DNA of 22,668 nt. Origin: Thiorhodovibrio sp. (GTDB lineage Bacteria > Pseudomonadota > Gammaproteobacteria > Chromatiales > Chromatiaceae). Where the stretch lies: the NCBI GenBank assembly GCA_007128075.1, contig SKYD01000086.1, forward strand, positions 1-22,668, written 5' to 3'. Numbering within the stretch: the first letter of the stretch is position 1; every line of letters begins with the position of its first letter. Below, in pieces: positions 5,810 through 13,523 of this stretch. The notes beneath the pieces are model-generated. The model did not search any database and was not told the DNA's origin. It saw nothing but the letters and a program-made list of their open reading frames with translations. The translations under genes and the position numbers were made by a program.

Positions 5810-7182
5810 CGCGCTGGCTAATCCAAACCCGTGGCTTTGAGCTGGCACTTGGTGTCTCGGTGCTGCTTGGCGCGCTGGTGCTCTATTTGGTGGGGCTGGA
5901 TTGGGCGCAGGCATTGTTATTGGCACTGCTGCCCTATGTGGGGCGGAATCTGTGGCTGATGACCCGCCTCGCCTATTGGATTCATTGCCATTATCGCCTG
6001 GTGCCACCGTTTCCGCTCGGCTTTTGGGGTGATATTTATCGCACCATCGGCCAGTATCAGCAACGCAACCGCAAAGAACGCAAACGCCAGTTGCGCTTTC
6101 AGCGGCGTTTTCGTGAGGCTGCCAATTCGGTGCCCGATGCACTGGTGGTGCTGAATAAAAATCAGATCATCGAATGGGCCAATCCCGCAGCGATGACGCT
6201 CATGGGGATTCATTGGCCACAGGATCAAGGGCGCCAACTCAGTGAATTATTTAATCATCCCCAGCTCACTGACAGCATCAACGCTGGAGATGCCAGCTCG
6301 CTGGAGATCGCCCCCGAACATGACCAATCGCTGATGCTTGCGGTGCAGGTCGCCCCCTTTGGTGAGCGCAAAAAGCAACGGCTGCTGATTGGTCGTGACA
6401 TCACCAAGGTGTATCATCTCAATCTGATCCGCCGTGATTTTATCGCCAATGCCTCCCATGAGCTGCGCACCCCGTTGACGGTCATTTCGGGATTTTTAGA
6501 AACCCTGAGTGAATCATCGCTGACCCCGCAAAGCCATCGGCGACCGCTACAGCTCATGCACAAAAATACCCAACGCATGCGCTCGATCACCGATGATCTG
6601 CTCACGCTGTCGCGCCTAGAGCTGGATCACCAGGTCGTTGACCTCACCACGGTCGCCATTGCCGATGAATTGCAGTTGATCTTAGCCGATGCCCAGGCGG
6701 TGAGTGCGGGCCGCCATCAGTTTGAGCTTGATATTGATAGCACATTGGGTCTCTTAGGCAGCCAGCACGAGTTGCACAGCGCGTTATCGAATCTGCTGCT
6801 CAATGCGGTCAAGCACACCCCAATTGGCACCACGATCAGCGTCACCTGGGCGCAACAAGCGCAGGGGGCGATTTTTATCATCACTGACAACGGTTTGGGG
6901 ATTGCCGCCAAGCATCTGCCGCGTCTCACCGAGCGTTTTTATCGGGTCGATAAGGCGCGCTCACGAGAATCCGGCGGCACGGGATTGGGGCTGGCGATTG
7001 TCAAACATGTGTTGAGCCGTCATCAGGGCTATCTGGCAATCTCCAGCGAAGAGGGTGCCGGCAGCAGCTTTGCCTGCCATTTTCCAACGCGGCTGGTGCG
7101 CCGCCTGACCAACCAGCGCGGTGTTAGCGGGTCGGTTCTAAGCGCGCCAGGTGCTGGCTCACTGCCAGCCAGCTCCCGATGA
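5806..7182 (+). CDS. phoR: Phosphate regulon sensor histidine kinase PhoR
   Basis: A membrane-anchored histidine kinase that phosphorylates PhoB when phosphate is scarce. Two closely spaced hydrophobic helices (about 12-30 and 33-55) match the PhoR-type N-terminus, which has no sizeable periplasmic domain. A basic linker precedes a PAS domain (about 100-200). HisKA follows with the phospho-accepting H218 (FIANASHELRTPLTV), then HATPase with an N box (LSNLLLNAVKHTP), G1 (DNGLGI) and G2 (GGTGLGLAIV). The ATGA overlap with phoB supports the start. The last 30 residues, after the HATPase, are a low-complexity tail encoded over the 3' end of the oppositely oriented ftsX; the two coding regions overlap by 59 bases. 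The tail adds no recognisable domain and may be a read-on of the original stop. Confidence 0.94.
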   Translation: MTRWLIQTRGFELALGVSVLLGALVLYLVGLDWAQALLLALLPYVGRNLWLMTRLAYWIHCHYRLVPPFPLGFWGDIYRTIGQYQQRNRKERKRQLRFQRRFREAANSVPDALVVLNKNQIIEWANPAAMTLMGIHWPQDQGRQLSELFNHPQLTDSINAGDASSLEIAPEHDQSLMLAVQVAPFGERKKQRLLIGRDITKVYHLNLIRRDFIANASHELRTPLTVISGFLETLSESSLTPQSHRRPLQLMHKNTQRMRSITDDLLTLSRLELDHQVVDLTTVAIADELQLILADAQAVSAGRHQFELDIDSTLGLLGSQHELHSALSNLLLNAVKHTPIGTTISVTWAQQAQGAIFIITDNGLGIAAKHLPRLTERFYRVDKARSRESGGTGLGLAIVKHVLSRHQGYLAISSEEGAGSSFACHFPTRLVRRLTNQRGVSGSVLSAPGAGSLPASSR

Positions 7183-8092
7183 TGCCCAGCAGCCCAGCAC
7201 CACTGATCAGCACCAGGGTGGCGAGCACGCCAAGGCCGCTGATCTCGAACGCGCTGTGATAACTGATCGCCAACTGATCAGCCGGCCCTTGCAGCCAGAG
7301 AATCGCCACCCGCACCAGCAGCCACGCCAGCGCACCGCCAAACAGCCCATACCAGGCGCCGCTATACAAAAATGGACGGCGGATAAATGCCGAGGTGGCA
7401 CCGACCAGGCTCATAATCTCGATTTCGGTGCGGCGGTTTTCGATTTCGAGCCGAATACTGTTGCCGATCACCAAAAACACTGCCGAGCCAAGCGCCACCC
7501 CAAGCAGCCCCAATGCCTGATGCAGCAGCTTGACCAATGCTTGCAGGCGCTGCACCCACTCGGTGTCAAGGCGGGCAAAATCCGCCCCTTCGATCTGTTC
7601 AAACGCCCGCGCCATCTTCTCAAGCTCGTCTTTGGTGTTGACAAAGGGTGAGGCATAGACACTAATCACCACTGGCAGCGGATTGTCGCTGAGTTGATCT
7701 AGGGCCGCCCCCAGACCACTGTAAGCGCGAAATTCATCGAGTCCATCTTGGCGTGAGATCACCAAGGTGCGGGCAACATCGCTGCGGGTGCGCAACTGTT
7801 CGGCAAGCTGCATCGCCTGCTCTTCATCAATCTGTGGTGCTAAAAACAGCGAGATCGCCGCCGAGCTGTCCCACTGTCCGCCCAAGGCTTTAACATTTTC
7901 AGTCAGCGTATACAGTGCCGCTGGCAGTGCCAAGGCAATGGCGATGGTCGCCACCGTCAGTGCCGTCGCCAGCGGATTCTGCCAATGCTGCTTGAGGGTC
8001 TCGCGTCCGCTGTTGGCGTGCTGGGCAAGCCAAGCTGAGAACCGCGCCCCCTTGGGCGCAGTGCGCGCCTGCTGACGAGCTCTCTTGGTCAC
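7124..8092 (-). CDS. ftsX: Cell division protein FtsX
   Basis: FtsX is the membrane partner of the FtsE ATPase. In gammaproteobacteria the complex links the divisome to activation of cell-wall amidases through EnvC. The 322-residue protein has the FtsX topology: a basic cytoplasmic tail (1-40), TM1 (about 42-63), a periplasmic domain (about 65-188), then TM2 (about 190-210), TM3 (about 243-267) and TM4 (about 285-310). The cytoplasmic loop after TM2 has the family segment RLEIENRRTEIEIMSLVGAT. It starts with GTG at 8092, overlapping the TGA of the PH-domain gene (GTGA). Unusually, no ftsE lies upstream and no rpoH downstream; its 3' end overlaps phoR tail-to-tail by 59 bases. FtsE may be encoded elsewhere. 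Confidence 0.9.
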   Translation of the reverse strand: MTKRARQQARTAPKGARFSAWLAQHANSGRETLKQHWQNPLATALTVATIAIALALPAALYTLTENVKALGGQWDSSAAISLFLAPQIDEEQAMQLAEQLRTRSDVARTLVISRQDGLDEFRAYSGLGAALDQLSDNPLPVVISVYASPFVNTKDELEKMARAFEQIEGADFARLDTEWVQRLQALVKLLHQALGLLGVALGSAVFLVIGNSIRLEIENRRTEIEIMSLVGATSAFIRRPFLYSGAWYGLFGGALAWLLVRVAILWLQGPADQLAISYHSAFEISGLGVLATLVLISGAGLLGIIGSWLAVSQHLARLEPTR

Positions 8093-8556
8093 GACGCAAA
8101 ATCAGTTTCGCGCACACCTTTTTTGATGCGGCAGGCCTCGACCTGGCTGCGGATCATGTTGCGCAGCGTCTCGCCATCAGCGACGGCATAGAGCATCAGC
8201 GTTGGGTGTGATTTGTCAGAGGTTTCTAGCATAATGTTGGATTTGCCAAACAGTCTTAAAAATAGCGGCTGCTCCATGCTGTAATCCTTGACCCGATACA
8301 ATTCCAGCTCATCGATTTTGCGATTGAGCACCCCCTCGCGGGTTTTCAGTCGCTCGGTGGTGAGTTCATATTGGGTATTTTTTACCACCAGCCAACGCCA
8401 GAGAATCACTGCCAGTGGCACCACGATGAAAACCAGCTCGACGATCACCATCATCGCCAGTGCGACAATCACCACCGCAACAATCCCCATCGCCAAAAAT
8501 ATCCAAAAATTGGTGATCTGCGATGGGGTTCCCGTCCAAACCGTTTGCTCTGACAT
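8089..8556 (-). CDS. Bacterial PH-domain (bPH2, YdbS/YdbT-like) membrane protein
   Basis: A 155-residue protein with two adjacent membrane helices (about 16-36 and 37-57) followed by a compact beta-rich region (about 60-140). The segment YELTTERLKTREGVLNRKIDEL and the following LYRVKDYSMEQPLF are typical of the bacterial PH-like domain formerly called DUF304. Molecular function is unknown in most members; some sit in membrane stress or secretion operons. The ATG at 8556 has GAGGG eight bases upstream. The stop overlaps the ftsX start by four bases, so production of the two proteins is probably coupled, an unusual partnership because ftsE normally holds this place. The 120 bases upstream are shared with the divergent acyP gene. 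Confidence 0.85.
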   Translation of the reverse strand: MSEQTVWTGTPSQITNFWIFLAMGIVAVVIVALAMMVIVELVFIVVPLAVILWRWLVVKNTQYELTTERLKTREGVLNRKIDELELYRVKDYSMEQPLFLRLFGKSNIMLETSDKSHPTLMLYAVADGETLRNMIRSQVEACRIKKGVRETDFAS

Positions 8557-8603
8557 CTATTCGCCCTCGATGTAAAACCCTAAATTTAAGTTCTAAAAAT
8601 GTG

Positions 8604-8632
8604 TTGCACTTATTGGCATCAGTGCGCACAAT
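8604..8632 (+). promoter_or_regulatory. Possible promoter for acyP
   Basis: TTGCAC (8604-8609) and CACAAT (8627-8632) are separated by 17 bases and lie about 45 bases before the acyP start. Each box matches four of the six sigma-70 consensus bases. This is the only credible pair I see in the divergent interval at 8557-8676. Confidence 0.3.
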
Positions 8633-8676
8633 AAGCCTCTGTTATTGTCCCACACGCAATAAGGAGTGTATTTGCG

Positions 8677-8979
8677 GTGAGCGAGCCATCCACAGCCAAA
8701 AAAAATTCCCCAAAGGTCTGTTTTCTATGTCTAATCGCTGGGCGTGTGCAAGGCGTTTTCTTTCGTGCTGCCACCCGCGAGCAGGCATTGCATCATGGAA
8801 TCACCGGCCATGCGCATAATTTACCCGATGGACGGGTCGAGGTTCTCGCCTGCGGCGATGTCGAGGCGGTTGCTCGGCTGCGCGAATGGCTGCGCATCGG
8901 TCCAGCCCAAGCCCAGGTTTCAGGATTGACCTGTGAGCCAGTGGATTATCGCACCATTGACGGTTTTTCGATCCGCTAA
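8677..8979 (+). CDS. acyP: Acylphosphatase
   Basis: A 100-residue acylphosphatase, which hydrolyses carboxyl-phosphate bonds such as acetyl phosphate or 1,3-bisphosphoglycerate in the cytoplasm. The signature GRVQGVFFR places the catalytic Arg at R30, and the second catalytic residue is N48 (GHAHNLPDGRVEV). The C-terminal part has the expected layout, with an amphipathic helix (ARLREWLRIGP) and a final FSIR in place of the usual F.I. ending. It starts at GTG 8677 after AAGGAG with ten bases of spacing; other near starts run into a stop. The first dozen residues are a non-conserved extension. Its stop codon directly abuts the stop of the convergent cpdA gene with no base between. Confidence 0.95.
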   Translation: MSEPSTAKKNSPKVCFLCLIAGRVQGVFFRAATREQALHHGITGHAHNLPDGRVEVLACGDVEAVARLREWLRIGPAQAQVSGLTCEPVDYRTIDGFSIR

Positions 8980-9777
8980 TTAGTAGCCCAGTGCCATGAG
9001 TTCAAGCGGATCAGGATAGGCGGCGATGCGCTCGACACCGCTGTTGATGGTGCCATCGGCATAGAGATCAATCCAGCGATAGCCTGGAGTTAGGGTATCA
9101 ATGGCAAATTCGGGGCTTGCGGGCAAGAATTGGATGCAGGTCGAGGGCGTTGCCAGCAGAGCATAATGCCCCCGTTGCCCGTCAAACTGTTGGTGAATAT
9201 GTCCCCACACCAGGGCGCGAACCTGTGGATAACGATCTAGGATCGCCAGCAAATCAGGCGCGTTGCGAATGATCATTTGATCTAGCCAGCGGCTGCCCGC
9301 TGCCAGCGGATGATGATGCATCGCCACTAACACCGGGCGCTCGCGCTGATTGCTCAGATAGGCATCGAGCGCGGCAAGATCATGCGCCGCTAACCAGCCG
9401 CCATCCTCGCCCGGGATGGTTGAATCGAGCAAAATCAGCTCCCAGCCGCCGACTGCCTCCACGCGCAGATATTTGGGGTTGTGCGGATCAATCAGGGTTG
9501 CCAATAGATCCACCCGATCATGGTTGCCGGGCAGACAGTAACAGCGCACTCCGATGCCTTGTAAATCGCGTTGCAGATAGCGGTAGCCAGTCAGCCCCTC
9601 ATCGTGCATCAGATCGCCAGTGATCAGATAAGCCGCAGCATCGGGATGTCGTGATTGCACCTGCGCTCGCACCGCAGCAAAGGTCTGTTGGGTGTTTTGT
9701 CCCAACAACCGCCCGTGGGCAGAGGCAAATAAATGCAGATCGCTAAGCTGCACTAAACGATGCGTTGTGGCGATCAA
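8980..9777 (-). CDS. cpdA: 3',5'-cyclic AMP phosphodiesterase CpdA
   Basis: A 265-residue calcineurin-like metallophosphoesterase of the CpdA type, predicted to hydrolyse cAMP to AMP. All metal-binding blocks are present: D13 and H15 (SDLHL), D55 (GDLMHD), N85 and H86 (PGNHD), the HHH at 154-156 (AMHHHPL) and H193/H195 (GHIHQ). MHHHP and GHIHQ are typical of CpdA among these phosphatases. The start is TTG at 9777-9775; no ATG exists before the first motif and a GTG at codon 9 lies too close to it. It follows the antiporter gene by 35 bases and looks like the last gene of the aroB-pssA-antiporter transcript. It is the natural counterpart of the adenylate cyclase at 3938-5020. Confidence 0.9.
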   Translation of the reverse strand: MIATTHRLVQLSDLHLFASAHGRLLGQNTQQTFAAVRAQVQSRHPDAAAYLITGDLMHDEGLTGYRYLQRDLQGIGVRCYCLPGNHDRVDLLATLIDPHNPKYLRVEAVGGWELILLDSTIPGEDGGWLAAHDLAALDAYLSNQRERPVLVAMHHHPLAAGSRWLDQMIIRNAPDLLAILDRYPQVRALVWGHIHQQFDGQRGHYALLATPSTCIQFLPASPEFAIDTLTPGYRWIDLYADGTINSGVERIAAYPDPLELMALGY

Positions 9778-9812
9778 TCCGTTAAATCCAAATCAGTTGA
9801 TTTCACTGTCAA

Positions 9813-11648
9813 TTATTCGGGAAATTCACGCATCAGCGCGTAATCCGTGCGGCGCACACTGTGAAGCAATTCATCCACTTCAGCAGTGCAGATCCCCAGC
9901 CCTTGCAAGGTTTCCGCCGCCAGGCGCAAACTCGCCTCGACCGCCTCGGGAAAGGCTTTGCTGGCACCAGCGCGAAACAGCGCGTCGCAGGTGATCAGAT
10001 CCCGCGCCCGAGCCACGATGGTGACATCAGGGGCATAGCTGCGCACCAGCTCGGTGGCATGGATCGCCGCCTGTTGGTTGTCAATCGTCAACACCACCAG
10101 CTCAGCGCGTTCGATCTGTGCCGCTGCCAATAGATGCGGATCGCCAATGTCGCCATAATACACAGGAAAGCCCTCGGCTCGCCATTTTGCCACCAGTTCG
10201 GGATCGGATTCAAAGGCGATATAGGGAATATTGTGGCTGCTTAACACCGCACCGATGGTATGGCCGACGCGACCATAGCCGCCAATGACCACCCGAGCGG
10301 GGGTGGCATCATGGTCATCGACTGGATAACACAGCGGGGCATCGTGGATTGGTGGGCTGGCACGCAACGGCAGATAGGATTCAACCACATCCAGCAGCCG
10401 TGACAACCGCATGCCGAGCATGATGCCCAGCGGCGACACACCGCTGATCGCTGGCTTGGTGGTGCTGACGACCTGTGGTTCGGGGAGATAACACGCCAAA
10501 AAATCGCCAAAACGCGCCAGCACTGGAGTCAACAGCATGGTTAATGAGATGACCGCAATGGCGATGATAAAGGTCTGATCGTTGATGACATTGAGTGCTT
10601 GTGCGGCACCAAAGATCACAAAACCAAATTCGCCAGCTTGAGACAATAAAAACGCAGTGCGTACCGCCGCCGCCCGACCAACCCCAAACAACAGCGCCAA
10701 CAGCAACAACACGATGACCTTGATGCCGACCAACATCACAATATGCACGATAAATAGCCAGGGACGCGCCATCAGGGCGCCAACATCAATCGACATCCCC
10801 ACCGCGACAAAAAATAGACTCATTAACAGTGTCTTATACGGCTCGACCAGTGCCTCGATTTGGACACTGTAGCGCGAGCCAGAGAGCATCATTCCCATCA
10901 AAAACGCGCCCAGCGCCAGCGACATGCCGGCATATTCCATCGCCGAGGCGGCGACAAAGACGGCCGCCAGCACCACCAATAAAAATACATCACGATGTTG
11001 ATGGCGGATCAGCCAATCCAAAATCCACGACACCACCCAACGCCCGCTGACAATCACCAATCCCAACATGATCAACACGGTAGCAATCTGCTGCCACAGT
11101 GGAATCTGCACTGGAAAGGGACCGGCATCGGCAATCACCGGCAGCATCGCCAGCAGCGGCACCACCGCCAAATCCTGCATCAGCAACACCGAAAACGCAG
11201 TTTGGCCATGACGGGTCGCCATCTCACCGCGCTCATGGAGCATCTGAATCACCAGTGCAGTGGAGGACAGCGCGAGACTCATGCCGACGAGCAAGGCGAT
11301 TGACCACTGGTCGAGAAATAATCGGAAATAAAGCCCGATCACCAATCCTGAGAGCAGAATTTGCAGTGATCCTAGACCAAACAGGGTGCGGCGCATCTCC
11401 CAGAGGCGGCGCGGGTGCATCTCCAAACCAATGACGAATAACAGCAGCACCACGCCAAGCTCAGTAAAGTGAAGCAAACTGTCCACATCGCCGGTGATTG
11501 CAGGGCCTGGCGTGTGTGGACCAATCAGGATGCCAGTGACCAGCAGCCCAAGAATCGAGCCAAGCCCAAAACGCCGAAAGACGATCACCGCCATCGCGGA
11601 GACCACCAGCAACAGCACAGTTGCTGAGACAATCGATGGTGAGATCAT
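9813..11648 (-). CDS. Kef-type (CPA2) monovalent cation:proton antiporter with RCK domain
   Basis: A 611-residue membrane protein close in length to KefB/KefC. Residues 1 to about 385 contain about a dozen membrane helices, with the family landmarks ELGVVLLLFVIGLE near 63-76 and the Q158-D159 pair (LLMQDLAVVP) that carries ion and proton. The EPYKTLLMSLFFVAVGM segment (269-285) matches the regulatory loop region of KefC. After a cytoplasmic linker the RCK-N (TrkA-N) Rossmann domain begins near 450 with GGYGRVG (457-462) and runs to about 560. A RCK-C domain is not obvious. It probably exchanges K+ for H+ and may respond to nucleotide or glutathione adducts, as KefC does, though I cannot tell B from C. 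It starts three bases after pssA ends. Confidence 0.9.
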   Translation of the reverse strand: MISPSIVSATVLLLVVSAMAVIVFRRFGLGSILGLLVTGILIGPHTPGPAITGDVDSLLHFTELGVVLLLFVIGLEMHPRRLWEMRRTLFGLGSLQILLSGLVIGLYFRLFLDQWSIALLVGMSLALSSTALVIQMLHERGEMATRHGQTAFSVLLMQDLAVVPLLAMLPVIADAGPFPVQIPLWQQIATVLIMLGLVIVSGRWVVSWILDWLIRHQHRDVFLLVVLAAVFVAASAMEYAGMSLALGAFLMGMMLSGSRYSVQIEALVEPYKTLLMSLFFVAVGMSIDVGALMARPWLFIVHIVMLVGIKVIVLLLLALLFGVGRAAAVRTAFLLSQAGEFGFVIFGAAQALNVINDQTFIIAIAVISLTMLLTPVLARFGDFLACYLPEPQVVSTTKPAISGVSPLGIMLGMRLSRLLDVVESYLPLRASPPIHDAPLCYPVDDHDATPARVVIGGYGRVGHTIGAVLSSHNIPYIAFESDPELVAKWRAEGFPVYYGDIGDPHLLAAAQIERAELVVLTIDNQQAAIHATELVRSYAPDVTIVARARDLITCDALFRAGASKAFPEAVEASLRLAAETLQGLGICTAEVDELLHSVRRTDYALMREFPE

Positions 11649-11651
11649 AAA

Positions 11652-12401
11652 TTAGGTATCACGCCGCCGCTCCAGCCGTCGCCGCCGCACGCGCTGCAAG
11701 GTCAGCGCCGGCCCCGAGATGGCATAGCTAAGCGCGATGACAAACAACACGATAGGCGGATCAAGCACCACCAGCGCAAAGCCGAGCATAATCACCACCA
11801 TCACCATAAAGGGCACGCGGTCTTGCAGCCCCCATTGCTTAAAGCTGTGGTAACGGAAATTGCTCACCATCAACAGCCCCGCGCTGGCAGTCAACAGCGC
11901 GCCTAGCCAAGCAAAAATTAGATGATTCAAATGGTTATCGGTGACGATCCAGATAAACCCCACCACAATCGCCGCCGCTGATGGACTCGGCAAGCCCTGA
12001 AAATAGCGTTTATCTGCCATGCCGCTTTGGGTATTGAACCGCGCCAGTCGCAGCGCGGCAGCAGCGGTGTAGATAAAGGCGGTCAACCAGCCGATTTTGC
12101 CCATCTCGACCAGTGCCCAGTCATACATGATCAGCGCCGGCGCGACCCCAAAGGCGACCATATCGGAGAGGCTGTCATACTCAGCCCCGAAATCGGTTTG
12201 GGTGTTGGTTAAGCGGGCGATGCGTCCATCAAAGCCATCGAGAATCATGGCAGTGAAAATCGCCAACACTGCCGCCTCAAAGCGGCCTTGGTCGGCAGCT
12301 AAAATGGCATAAAAGCCCGCAAAGAGCGCCGCGGTCGTAAATAAATTGGGCAGCAGATAGATCCCACCACGACGGGCGGGCTTAGAATAGTGATCGTCCA
12401 T
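11652..12401 (-). CDS. pssA: CDP-diacylglycerol-serine O-phosphatidyltransferase PssA
   Basis: A 249-residue integral membrane enzyme that makes phosphatidylserine from CDP-diacylglycerol and serine, the first step to phosphatidylethanolamine. It carries the complete CDP-alcohol phosphatidyltransferase motif with D55, G56, D58, G59, A62, R63, G72, D76 and D80 (DGFDGRIAR, then FGAEYDSLSD). Six or more hydrophobic helices follow the basic N-terminus, in the style of the Bacillus-type (subclass II) PssA rather than the PLD-like enzyme of E. coli. The ATG at 12401 gives MDDHYSKPARRGGIYLLPN, a normal start, with GAAGG upstream inside aroB; only one base separates it from the aroB stop. The frame is open further upstream, but that sequence overlaps aroB and is not conserved-looking. 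Strictly coupled to aroB and followed closely by the antiporter gene. Confidence 0.93.
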   Translation of the reverse strand: MDDHYSKPARRGGIYLLPNLFTTAALFAGFYAILAADQGRFEAAVLAIFTAMILDGFDGRIARLTNTQTDFGAEYDSLSDMVAFGVAPALIMYDWALVEMGKIGWLTAFIYTAAAALRLARFNTQSGMADKRYFQGLPSPSAAAIVVGFIWIVTDNHLNHLIFAWLGALLTASAGLLMVSNFRYHSFKQWGLQDRVPFMVMVVIMLGFALVVLDPPIVLFVIALSYAISGPALTLQRVRRRRLERRRDT

Positions 12402-12402
12402 G

Positions 12403-13497
12403 TCAAAAACCTTCAGCACCAATCCGGGCACAACTGGCGATGATTTGTTCAGGGGCGGGGGCGGCGGTGATGATCGCCTCGCCAATCGCTTGTAACAGCA
12501 CCAGCCGCAGGGTGCCCGCTTGAACTTTTTTGTCCACTGCCATGAGCTCCAGCAGCCGTTCAGGGGCAAGATTAGCGTGTGCGGCAAGCGGCAGCCCACA
12601 GCGTTTAATCAGTTGTGCAATGCGCATCACGCTGGCACGATCTAGCCAGCCGAGTTGGCAGGATAATTCAGCGGCAATCAGCATGCCGCTGGCAATCGCC
12701 TCACCATGCAGCCAAGTGCCGTAGCCCGCGCCCGTTTCGATAGCATGACCAAAAGTGTGTCCGAGATTGAGCAACGCCCGCTGACCAGATTCGCGCTCAT
12801 CCGCCGCCACCACCTCGGCTTTGTGTTGACAGGAACGCGCAATCGCCGTGATCAGTGCCGTCTGCTGGCGCGCCAATAGAGCATCAGCATGGGTCTCCAA
12901 CCAGCCAAAAAATTCAGCATCACGGATCAGGCCATATTTGATGACCTCCGCAATTCCAGCGGCAAGCTCACGCTGGGGCAGGGTGGCTAAGGTGTCGGTA
13001 TCGGCAATCACCGCCACTGGTTGATGAAAGGCACCGATCATATTTTTGCCAGCGGGGTGATTGATGCCTGTTTTGCCGCCGACTGAGGAATCAACCTGGG
13101 CTAACAGGGTGGTCGGAATCTGAAGAAATGCCACCCCGCGTTGATAGGTCGCCGCCGCAAATCCAGTCAGATCGCCAATCACCCCGCCACCAAGGGCGAT
13201 CAGTGTGCTATCGCGCGCGAGGCGTTCACTAAGCAGTTGATCAATGATCGCACTCCACGACGCGATGGTTTTATATTGTTCACCATCGGGAACAATATGT
13301 TGGCTTACGCGGTAGCCACTCAACGCCGCCCGCAGTTGTTCTAAATACAGCGGTGCCACGGTGTCATTGCTGACGATCAGCACCTGAGACCCGCGCAGAT
13401 AGGAGCGCAGCAAATCGGCGTGATTGAGCAGCCCCGCGCCGATGAAAATTGGATAACTGCGGGTGCCAAGGTCAATCGTGAGTGTGCGATGGGACAT
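12403..13497 (-). CDS. aroB: 3-dehydroquinate synthase AroB
   Basis: AroB converts DAHP to 3-dehydroquinate, the second step of the shikimate pathway, in the cytoplasm. The 364-residue length is normal. The NAD-binding signature ALGGGVIGDLTGF lies at 101-113, followed by the substrate segment PTTLLAQVDSSVGGKTG and K151-N152. The Zn ligands are E184 (AEVIKYG), H247 (NLGHTFGH) and H264 (WLHGEA). The ATG at 13497 is clear but the ribosome binding site is weak. Usually aroK precedes aroB in gammaproteobacteria and damX or dam follow; here the upstream neighbour is a hybrid sensor kinase that ends 26 bases away, and pssA follows after one base. The arrangement suggests this housekeeping gene is transcribed at least in part from the signalling operon. 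Confidence 0.97.
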   Translation of the reverse strand: MSHRTLTIDLGTRSYPIFIGAGLLNHADLLRSYLRGSQVLIVSNDTVAPLYLEQLRAALSGYRVSQHIVPDGEQYKTIASWSAIIDQLLSERLARDSTLIALGGGVIGDLTGFAAATYQRGVAFLQIPTTLLAQVDSSVGGKTGINHPAGKNMIGAFHQPVAVIADTDTLATLPQRELAAGIAEVIKYGLIRDAEFFGWLETHADALLARQQTALITAIARSCQHKAEVVAADERESGQRALLNLGHTFGHAIETGAGYGTWLHGEAIASGMLIAAELSCQLGWLDRASVMRIAQLIKRCGLPLAAHANLAPERLLELMAVDKKVQAGTLRLVLLQAIGEAIITAAPAPEQIIASCARIGAEGF

Positions 13498-13523
13498 ATT
13501 GTCTAAAATCTCAAGTCAGGCAG

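Noticed and set aside
8523..8819. Plus-strand 98-codon ORF overlapping acyP
   Set aside because: It is in another frame of the divergent region and acyP, with no ribosome binding site and no family resemblance.
10995..11434. Long plus-strand ORFs opposite the antiporter gene
   Set aside because: They are His/Gln/Pro-rich antisense shadows of a membrane-protein gene with no independent start signals.
12402..12599. 66-codon N-terminal extension of PssA
   Set aside because: It overlaps aroB in another frame, is rich in Pro and Cys, and the ATG at 12401 gives the normal family start.
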